From Halocaridina rubra (taxonomy: Eukaryota; Arthropoda; Malacostraca; Decapoda; Atyidae): a stretch of DNA of 64,000 nt. The stretch spans positions 21,536 through 85,535 of the forward strand of contig JAXCGZ010011638.1 of NCBI GenBank assembly GCA_037179515.1, in the 5' to 3' direction. A program made the translations under genes and the position numbers. Positions 54,201-64,000 of the stretch are shown piece after piece. Position 1 is the stretch's first letter. Each line of letters starts with the position of its first letter. Under the pieces are notes generated by a model. That model had not been told where the DNA came from. It ran no database searches and worked only from the letters and a program-made list of their open reading frames with translations.

Positions 54201-54258
54201 TCCCAATCTCATTCGTGCCATGAAATAACCAAATATGCACATTACATATGTGAAAACA
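51258..54258 (-). repeat. S/B-led module 4 (11 monomers, 3,001 bp)
   Basis: Starts: 51258, 51531, 51804, 52076, 52349, 52622, 52894, 53167, 53440, 53713, 53986. The order is S/B-C-D-E-F-G'-H, then four monomers matching types near 38717-39535. Its length equals that of the 11-mer at the left end, although the last four members differ. Confidence 0.77.
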
Positions 54259-57200
54259 TGAATCATTTAATACCCCGATCGGGACTCGAACATAGGACTT
54301 ATGATTACTAAGTCAAGGCGTTACCACTACACCACAGAAGGTTAAAAGGAATCCAACCTTTATAGCTTATATCTGCTATACTTTGGAATGAACGCATTCT
54401 ATGTGAATGCCACTATGTTCATATTACAGATTCTCCAACCTAACTCGTGGCTTCATTTTAGCATTTAATTCAATTCCCAATCTCCTTCGGGCCACCAAAT
54501 AACCATATAAGCACATTACATATGTGAAAATATGAATCATTTTTTACCCCGACCATGACTCGAACCTAGGACTTATGATTACTAAGTAAAGGTTCTACCA
54601 CTACACCACAGAAGGTTAAAAGGTATCCAACCTTATAGCTTATATCTGCTATACTTAGGAATGAACGCTTTCTATCTGAATGCCACTATGTTCATATTAC
54701 AGATTCCCCAACCTCACTCGTGGCTTCATTTTAGCATTTAATTCAATTCCCAATCTCATTCGGGCAATGAAATAACTAAATAAGCACATTACATATGTGC
54801 AAACATGAATCATTTTTACCCCGACAGGTTCTCGAACCTAGGACTTATGATTACTAAGTCAAGGCGCTACCACCACACCACAAAAGGTTAAAAGGACTCC
54901 AACCTTATAGCTTATATCTGCTATACTTTGGAATGAACGCATTCTATCTGAATGCCAATGTGTTCATATTACAGATTCCCCAACCTCACTCGTGGCTTCG
55001 TTTTAGCATTTAATTCAATTCCCAATCTCATTCGTGCCATGAAATAACCAAATAAGCACATTACATATGTGAAAACATGAATCATTTATTACCCCGACTT
55101 GTTCTCGAACCTAGGACTTATGATTACTACGTCAAGGCGCTACCACTACAACACAGAAGGTTAAAAGGAATCCAACCTTATAGCTTATATCTGCTATACT
55201 TAGGAATGAACGCCTTCTATCTGAATGGCACTATGTTCATATTAAAGATTTCCCAACCTTACTCGTCGCTTCATTTTAGCATTTAATTCAATTCCCAATC
55301 TCATTCGGGCTATGAAATAACCAAATAAGCACATTACATATGTGAAAACATGAATCATTTTTTACCCCGACCGGGACTCGAACCTAGGACTTATGATTAC
55401 TAAGTCAAGGCGCTACAACTACACCACAGAAGGTTAAAAGGAATCCAACCTTATAGCTTATATCTGCTATACTTTGGAATGAACTCATTCTATCTGAATG
55501 CCACTATGTTCATATTACAGATTCCCCAACCTCACTCGTGGCATCATTTTAGTATTTAATTCAATTCCTAATCTCATTCGGGCCATGAAATAACCAACTA
55601 AGCACATTACAAATGTGAAAACATGAATCATTTATACCCCTACCGGGACTCGAACCTAGGACTTATGATTACTAAGTCAAGGCGCTACCACTACACCACA
55701 GAAGGTTAAAAGGAATCCAACTTTATAGCTTATATCTGCTATGCTTTGGAATGAACGCATTCTATCTGAATGCCACTATGTTCATTTTACAGATTCCCCA
55801 ACCTCACTCGTGGCTTCATTTTAGCATTTAATTCAATTCCCAATCTCATTCTAGCCATGAAATAACCAACTAAGCACATTACAAATGTGAAAACATGAAT
55901 CATTTTTTACCCCGACTTGTTCTCGAACCTAGGACTTATGATTACTATGTCAAGGCGCTACCACTACACCACAGAAGGTTAAAAGGAATCCAACCTTATA
56001 GCTTATATCTGCTATACTTAGGAATAAACGCATTCTATCTGAATGCCACTATGTTCATATTACAGATTCCCCAACCTCACTCGTGGCTTCATTTTAGCAT
56101 TTAAATCAATTCCCAATCTCATTCGGGATATGAAATAACCAAATAAGCACATTACATATGTGAAAACATGAATCATTTTTTACCCCGACCGGGAATCGAA
56201 CCTAGGACTTATGTTTACTAAGTCAAGGCGCTACCACTACACCACAGAAGGTTAAAAGGAATCCAACCTTATAGCTTATATCTGCTATACTTAGGAATGA
56301 ACTCATTCTATCTGAATGCCACTATGTTCATATTACAGATTCCCCAACCTCACTCGTGGCTTCATTTTAGTAATTAATTCAATTCCCAATTTCATTCGGG
56401 CCATGAAATAACCAAATAAGCACATTACATATGTGAAAACATGAATCATTTTTACCCCGACCAGGACTCGAACCTAGGACTTATGATTACTAAGTCTAGG
56501 CGCTACCACTACACCACAGAAGGTTAAAAGGAATCCAACATTATAGCTTATATCTGCTATACTTTGGAATGAACTCATTCTATCTGAATACCACTATGTT
56601 CATATTACAGATTCCCCAACCTCATTCGTGGCTTCATTTTAGCATTTAATTCAAATCCCAATCTCATTCGGGCCATGAAATAACCAAATAAGCACATTAC
56701 ATATGTGAAAACATGAATCATTTCTTACCCCGACCGGGACTCGAACCTAGGACTTATGATTACTAAATCAAGGCGCTACCACTACACCACAGAAGGTTAA
56801 AAGGAATCCAACCTTATAGCTTATATCTGCTATACTTTGGAATGAACGCATTCAATCTGAATGCCACTATGTTAATTTTACAGATTCCCCAACCTCACTC
56901 GTGGCTTCATTTTAGTATTTAATTCAATTCCCAATCTCATTTGGGCCATGAAATAACCAACTAAGCACATTACAAATGTGAAAACATGAATAATTTTTTA
57001 CCCCGACTTGTTCTCGAACCTAAGACTTATGATTACTAAGTCATGGCGCTACCACTACACCACAGAAGGTTAAAAGGAATCCAACCTTATAGCTTATATC
57101 TGCTATACTTAGGAATGAATGCATTCTATTTGAATGCCACTATGTACATATTACAGATTCCCCAACCTCATTCGTGGCTTCATTTTAGCATTTAATTCAA

Positions 57201-58893
57201 TTCCCAATCTCATTCGGGCCATGAAATATCCAAATAAGCACAATACATATGTGAAAACATGAATCATTTCTACCCCGATCGGGACTCGAACCTAGGACTT
57301 ATGATTACTAAGTCAAGGCGCTACCACTACACCACAGAAGGTTAAAAGGAATCCAACATTATAGCTTATATCAGCTATACTTTGGAATGAACGCATTCTA
57401 TCTGAAATCCACTATGTTCATATTACAGATTCCCCAACCTCATTCGTGGCTTCATTTTAGCATTTAATTCAGTTCCCAATCTCATTCGTGCCATGAAATA
57501 ACCAAATATGCACATTACATATTTGAAAACATGAATCATTTAATACCCCGATCGGGACTCGAACATAGGACTTATGATTACTAAGTCAAGGTGCTACCAC
57601 TACACCACAGAAGGTTAAAAGGAATCCAATCTTATAGCTTATATCAGCTATACTTAGGAATGAATGCATTCTAACTGAATGCCACTATGTTCATATTTGA
57701 GATTCTCCAACCTCACTTGTGGCTTCATTTTAGCATTTAATTCAATCCTAATCTCATTCGGGCCATGAAAAAACCAAATAAGCACATTGCATATTTTAAA
57801 ACATGAAACATTTTTTACTCCAGCCGGGACTCGAACCTAGGACTTATGATTACTAAGTCAAGGCGCTACCACTACACCACAGAAGGTTAAAAGGAATCCA
57901 ACCTTATAGCTTATATCTGCTATACTTTCGAATGAACGCCTTCTATCTGAATGCCAATATGTTCATTTTACAGATTCCCCAACCTCACTCGTGGCTTCAT
58001 TTTAGCATTTAATTCAATTCCCAATCTCATTCGGACCATGAAATAACCAAATAAGCACATTATATATGTGAAAACATGAATAATTTTTTACCCCGACCAG
58101 GACTCGAACCTAGGACTTATGATTACTAAGTCGAGGCGCTACCAATACACCAGAGAAGGTTAAAAGGAATCCAACCTCATAGATTATATCTGCTATACTT
58201 TGGAATGAACGCATTCTATCTGAATGACACTATGTTCATATTACAGATTCCCCAACCTCACTCGTGGCATCATTTTAGTATTTAATTCAATTCCCAATCT
58301 CATTCGGGCCATGAAATAACCAAATAAGCACATTACATATGTGAAAACATGAATTATTTTTACCCCGACCGGGCCTCGAACCTAGGACTTATGATTACTA
58401 AGTCAAGGAGCTACCACTACACCACAGAAGGTTAAAAGGAATCCAACATTATAGCTTATATCTGCTATACTTTGGAATGAACTCATTCTATCTGAATGCC
58501 ACTATGTTCATATTACAGATTCCACAACCTCACTCGTGGCTTCATTTTAGTATTTAATTCAATTCCCAATCTCATTCGGGCCATGAAATAACCAAATAAG
58601 CACATTACATATGTGAAAACATGAATCATTTTTACCCCGACCGGGACTCGAACCTAGGACTTATGATTACTAAGTCAAGGCGCTACCACTACACCACAGA
58701 AGGTTAAAAGGAATCCAACATTATAGCTTATATCTGCTATACTTTGGAATGAACGCATTCTATCTGAATGACACTATGTTCATATTACAGATTCCCCAAC
58801 CTCACTCTTGGCATCATTTTAGTATTTAATTCAATTCCCAATCTCATTCGGGCCATGAAATAACCAAATAAGCACATTACATATGTGAAAACA
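54259..58893 (-). repeat. S/B-led module 5 (17 monomers)
   Basis: Starts: 54259, 54533, 54806, 55078, 55351, 55624, 55896, 56169, 56442, 56714, 56987, 57260, 57532, 57804, 58077, 58350, 58622. The order is S/B-C-D-E-F-G'-H, J at 56714, S-T-U at 57532-58077. Its first 16 units track 32172-36533 type by type, making these two modules the best match for an ancestral order. Confidence 0.77.
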
Positions 58894-61345
58894 TGAATTA
58901 TTTTTACCCCAATCGGGACTCGAACATAGGACTTATGATTACTAAGTCAAGGCGTTACCACTACACCACAGAAGGTTAAAAGGAATCCAACCTTATAGCT
59001 TATATCTGCCATGCTTTGGAATGAACGCATTCTATCTGAATGCCACTATGTTCATATTACAGATTCTCCAACCTAACTCGTGGCTTCATTTTAGCATTTA
59101 ATTCAATTCCCAATCTCATTCGGGCCATCAAATAACCATATAAGCACATTACATATGTGAAAATATGAATCATTTTTTACCCCGACCGGGACTCGAACCT
59201 AGGACTTATGATTACTAAGTCAAGGTGCTACCACTACACCACAGAAGGTTAAAAGGTATCCAACCTTATAGCTTATATCTGCTATACTTAGGAATGAACC
59301 CATTCTATCTGAATGCCACTATGTTCATATTACAGATTCCCCAACCTCACTCGTGGCTTCATTTTAGCATTTAATTCAATTCCCAATCTCATTCGGGCAA
59401 TGAAATAACTAAATAAGCACATTACATATGTGCAAACATGAATCATTTTTACCCCGACAGGTTCTCGAACCTAGGACTTATGATTACTAAGTCAAGGCGC
59501 TACCACTACACCACAAAAGGTTAAAAGGACTCCAACCTTATAGCTTATATCTGCTATACTTTGGAATGAACGCATTCTATCTGAATGCCAATGTGTTCAT
59601 ATTACAGATTCCCCAACCTCACTCGTGGCTTCATTTTAGCATTTAATTCAATTCCCAATCTCATTCGGGGCATGAAATAACCAAATAAGCACATTACATA
59701 TGTGAAAACATGAATCATTTATTACCCCGACTTGTTCTCGAACCTAGGACTTATGATTACTACGTCAAGGCGCTACCACTACAACACAGAAGGTTAAAAG
59801 GAATCCAACCTTATAGCTTATATCTGCTATACTTAGGAATGAACGCCTTCTATCTGAATGGCACTATGTTCATATTAAAGATTTCCCAACCTTACTCGTC
59901 GCTTCATTTTAGCATTTAATTCAATTCCCAATCTCATTCGGGCTATGAAATAACCAAATAAGCACATTACATATGTGAAAACATGAATCATTTTTTACCC
60001 CGACCGGGACTCGAACGTAGGACTTATGATTACTAAGTCAAGGCGCTACAACTACACCACAGAAGGTTAAAAGGAATCCAACCTTATAGCTTATATCTGC
60101 TATACTTTGGAATGAACTCATTCTATCTGAATGCCACTATGTTCATATTACAGATTCCCCAACCTCACTCGTGGCATCATTTTAGTATTTAATTCAATTC
60201 CCAATCTCATTCGGGCCATGAAATAACCAAATAAGCACATTACATATGTGAAAACATGAATCATTTTTACCCTGACCGGGACTCGAACCTAGGACTTATG
60301 ATTACTAAGTCAAGGCGCTACCACTACACCACAGAAGGTTAAAAGGAATCCAACTTTATAGCTTATATCTGCTATACTTTGGAATGAACGCATTCTATCT
60401 GAATGCCACTATGTTCATTTTACAGATTCCCCAACCTCACTCGTGGCTTCATTTTAGCATTTAATTCAATTCCCAATCTCATTCGGGCCATGAAATAACC
60501 AAATAAGCACATTACAAATGTGAAAACATGAATCATTTTTTACCCCGACTTGTTCTCGAACCTAGGACTTATGATTACTAAGTCAAGGCGCTACCACTAC
60601 ACCACAGAAGGTTAAAAGGAATCCAACCTTATAGCTTATATCTGCTATACTTAGGAATAAACGCATTCTATCTGAATGACACTATGTTCATATTACAGAT
60701 TCCCCAACCTCACTCGTGGCATCATTTTAGTATTTAATTCAATTCCCAATCTCATTCGGGCCATGAAATAACCAAATAAGCACATTACATATGTGAAAAC
60801 ATGAATTATTTTTACCCAGATCGGGACTCGAACATAGGACTTATGATTACTAAGTCAAGGCGCTACCACTACACCACAGAAGGTTAAAAGGAATCCAATC
60901 TAATAGCTTATATCTGCTATACTTAGGAATGAATGCATTCTATCTGAATGCCACTATGTTCATATTTGAGATTCTCCAACCTCACTTGTGGCTTCATTTT
61001 AGCATTTAATTCAATCCTAATCTCATTCAGGCAATGAAATAACCAAATAAGCACATTACATATTTTAAAACATGAAACATTTTTTACTCCGGCCGGGACT
61101 CGAACCTAGGACTTATGATTACTAAGTCAAGGCGCTACCACTACACCACAGAAGGTTAAAAGGAATCCAACCTTATAGCTTATATCTGCTATACTTTTGA
61201 ATGAACGCCTTCTATCTGAATGCCAATATGTTCATATTACAGATTCCCCAACCTCACTCGTGGCTTCATTTTAGCATTTAATTCAATTCCCAATCTCATT
61301 CTTGCCATGAAATAACCAAATAAGCACATTACATATGTGAAAACA
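58894..61345 (-). repeat. S/B-led module 6 (9 monomers)
   Basis: Starts: 58894, 59166, 59439, 59711, 59984, 60257, 60529, 60802, 61073. After S/B-C-D-E-F-G'-H the order jumps to S and T. The unit at 60529 joins an H front to a body carrying gaatgacac and gtggcatcattttagt. Confidence 0.76.
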
Positions 61346-64000
61346 TGAATCATTTTTTACCCTGACCAGGACTCGAACCTCAGACTTATGATTACTAAGT
61401 CGAGGCGCTACTACTACACCAGAGAAGGTTAAAAGGAATCCAACCTTATAGCTTATATCTGCCATACTTTGGAATGAACGCATTCTATCTGAATGCCACT
61501 ATGTTCATATTACAGATTCTCCAACCAAACTCGTGGCTTCATTTTAGCATTTAATTCAATTCCCAATCTCATTCGGGCCATCAAATAACCATATAAGCAC
61601 ATTACATATGTGAAAATATGAATCATTTTTTACCCCGACCGGGACCCAAACCTAGGACTTATGATTACTAAGTCAAGGTGCTACCACTACACCACAGAAG
61701 GTTAAAAGGTATCAAACCTTATAGCTTATATCTGCTATACTTAGGAATGAACCCATTCTATCTGAATGCCACTTTGTTCATATTACAGATTCCCCAACCT
61801 CACTCGTGGCTTTATTTTAGCATTTAATTCAATTCCCAATCTCATTCGGGCAATGAAATAACTAAATAAGCACATTACATATGTGCAAACATATAGAATC
61901 ATTTTTACCCCGACAGGTTCTCGAACCTAGGACTTATGATTACTAAGTCAAGGCGCTACCACTACACCACAAAAGGTTAAAAGGACTCCAACCTTATAGC
62001 TTATATCTGCTATACTTTGGAATGAACGCATTCTATCTGAATGCCAATGTGTTCATATTACAGATTCCCCAACCTCACTCGTGGCTTCATTTTAGCATTT
62101 AATTCAATTCCCAATCTCATTCGTGCCATGAAATAACCAAATAAGCACATTACATATGTGAAAACATGAATCATTTATTACCCCGACTTGTTCTCGAACC
62201 TAGGACTTATGATTACTACGTCAAGGCGCTACCACTACAACACAGAAGGTTAAAAGGAATCCAACCTTATAGCTTATATCTGCTATACTTAGGAATGAAC
62301 GCCTTCTATCTGAATGGCACTATGTTCATATTAAAGATTTCCCAACCTTACTCGTCGCTTCATTTTAGCATTTAATTCAATTCCCAATCTCATTCGGGCT
62401 ATGAAATAACCAAATAAGCACATTACATATGTGAAAACATGAATCATTTTTTACCCCGACCGGGACTCGAACCTAGGACTTATGATTACTAAGTCAAGGC
62501 GCTACAACTACACCACAGAAGGTTAAAAGGAATCCAACCTTATAGCTTATATCTGCTATACTTTGGAATGAACTCATTCTATCTGAATGCCACTATGTTC
62601 ATATTACAGATTCCCCAACCTCACTCGTGGCATCATTTTAGTATTTAATTCAATTCCCAATCTCATTCGGGCCATGAAATAACCAAATAAGCACATTACA
62701 TATGTGAAAACATGAATCATTTTTACCCTGACCGGGACTCGAACCTAGGACTTATGATTACTAAGTCAAGGCGCTACCACTACACCACAGAAGGTTAAAA
62801 GGAATCCAACCTTATAGCTTATATCTGCTATACTTTGGAATGAACGCATTCTATCTGAATGCCACTATGTTCATTTTACAGATTCCCCAACCTCACTCGT
62901 GGCTTCATTTTAGCATTTAATTCAATTCCCAATCTCATTCTAGCCATGAAATAACCAACTAAGCACATTACAAATGTGAAAACATGAATCATTTTTTACC
63001 CCGACTTGTTCTCGAACCTAGGACTTATGATTACTAAGTCAAGGCGCTACCACTACACCACAGAAGGTTAAAAGGAATCCAACCTTATAGCTTATATCTG
63101 CTATACTTAGGAATAAACGCATTCTATCTGAATGCCACTATGTTCATATTACAGATTCCCCAACCTCACTCGTGGCTTCATTTTAGCATTTAATTCAATT
63201 CCCAATCTCATTCGGGCCATGAAATAACCAAATAAGCACATTACATATGTGAAAACATGAATCATTTTTTACCCCGACCGGGACTCGAACCTAGGACTTA
63301 TGATTACTAAGTCAAGGCGCTACCACTACACCACAGAAGGTTAAAAGGAATCCAACCTTATAGCTTATATCTGCTATACTTTGGAATGAACGCATTCTAT
63401 CTGAATGCCACTATGTTCATATTTACAGATTCCCCAACCTCACTTGTGGCTTCATTTTAGCATTTAATTCAATTCCCAATCTCATTCTAGGAAATGAAAT
63501 AACCAAATAAGCACATTACAAATGTGAAAACATGAATCATTTTTTACCCCGACCGGGTCTCGAACCTAGGACTTATGATTACTAAGTCAAGGCGCTACCA
63601 CTACACCACAGAAGGTTAAAAGGAATCCAACCTTATAGCTTATATCTGCTATACTTAGGAATGAACGCATTCTATCTGAATGCCAATATGTTCATATTAC
63701 AGATTCCCCAACCTCACTCGTGGCTTCATTTTAGCATTTAATTCAATTCCCAATCTCATTCTTGCCATGAAATAACCAAATAAGCACATTACATATGTGA
63801 AAACATGAATCATTTTTTACCCCGACCGGGACTCGAACCTCAGGACTTATGATTACTAAGTCGAGGCGCTACTACTACACCACAGAAGGTTAAAAGGAAT
63901 CCAACCTTATAGCTTATATCTGCCATACTTTGGAATGAACGCATTCTATCTGAATGCCACTATGTTCATATTACAGATTCCCCAACCTCACTCGTGGCTT
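61346..64000 (-). repeat. Module 7, U/B-led, running off the window
   Basis: Starts: 61346, 61619, about 61892, 62167, 62440, 62713, 62985, 63258, 63533 and 63806 (last one partial). The leader joins a U front (accagag) to a B-like body (cagattctcc). C-D-E-F-G'-H follow. A 3-bp insertion (catatagaatc) sits at about 61892. The last unit has a 1-bp insertion inside the T-stem region (cctcagg). Confidence 0.75.

Larger units (their letters stand above)
1..64000 (-). repeat. ~273-bp tRNA-derived satellite array filling the whole window
   Basis: Monomers repeat head to tail with no break. The motif tgaatcat (or one-base variants) recurs at 6 (as ttaatcat), 278, 551, 824, 1096, 1369 and so on to 63806, giving 234 full units at a mean of about 272.7 bp. 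Most length differences come from five versus six T in the run just after the anchor. Outliers are two 266-bp units (9825, 11728), one 271-bp unit (13631) and a few 274-276-bp units. Strand is given as minus because the tRNA-like domain reads on that strand in every monomer. By eye, different monomer types differ at very roughly 5-15% of positions, while corresponding higher-order copies are about 98% alike or better. The array nature is certain; family name and host are not recognised. Confidence 0.98.

Noticed and set aside
1..64000. CRISPR array
   Set aside because: The repeat period is about 273 bp, there are no unique spacers, and all parts of the unit repeat.
1..64000. Dispersed SINE copies inserted next to each other
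   Set aside because: There are no target-site duplications, no variable A-rich or simple-repeat tails and no unique DNA between units. The constant 272-273-bp register is that of a tandem satellite, although a SINE-like element may be the ancestor.
1..64000. Prokaryotic, phage or organellar origin
   Set aside because: There are no genes, ribosome-binding sites or operons. A 64-kb homogenised satellite with Pol III boxes is a eukaryotic nuclear feature.

Overview
The whole 64 kb window is one uninterrupted satellite DNA array. Anchoring on the motif that begins most monomers (tgaatcat or close variants), I count 234 complete head-to-tail monomers between positions 6 and 63805, plus a partial one at each end. 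Mean length is (63806-6)/234 = about 272.7 bp; nearly all units are 272 or 273 bp. I see no inverted monomer, transposon insertion, unique spacer or protein-coding gene. Both window edges lie inside the array, so its true size and flanks are unknown.

Each monomer has two parts. About 71 bp, read on the minus strand, is a tRNA-like domain. It has a near-perfect RNA polymerase III box A (TGGTGTAGTGG), a consensus box B (GGTTCGAGTCC), tRNA-like D-arm and T-arm spacing, and an anticodon-loop-like TTAGTAA (anticodon AGT, threonine if real). Its acceptor and anticodon stems are badly mispaired, so it is a tRNA-derived relic and not a working tRNA. A TTTT run lies about 14 nt past the tRNA-like 3' end in most monomers. 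The other roughly 200 bp is unrelated to tRNA. It carries a short hairpin dyad, a CACAT/ATGTG dyad and a degenerate internal direct repeat.

The host is almost certainly a eukaryote, probably an animal or plant with large heterochromatic arrays, because internal Pol III promoters and long tRNA/SINE-derived satellites are eukaryotic. The sequence does not let me name the taxon.

Layout. 6-3005 is a clean 11-monomer higher-order repeat (types A to K, 3,000 bp). 3006-4914 is a second copy, shortened by a crossover that fused types E and F. 4915-9824 holds diverged monomer types. 9825-13630 is a recent tandem duplication of a seven-monomer block, both copies sharing a 7-bp deletion. 12540-16901 repeats 551-4914 at an offset of about 11,988 bp. 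16902-23991 has more A-K material with deletion hybrids. 23992-32171 is a mixed zone ending in three near-identical monomers in a row. From 32172 on, seven modules begin with a hybrid leader monomer, mostly the S/B hybrid, usually followed by types C-D-E, and vary from 8 to 33 monomers. Large blocks of 1.1 to 4.4 kb recur inside them at offsets near 7.1, 8.2, 8.45, 9.0 and 15 kb.

There are no genes to place in a pathway. The main biological question is whether more than 200 same-strand Pol III promoter-like units are transcribed, or bind TFIIIC, in what is probably centromeric, pericentromeric or other heterochromatic DNA.
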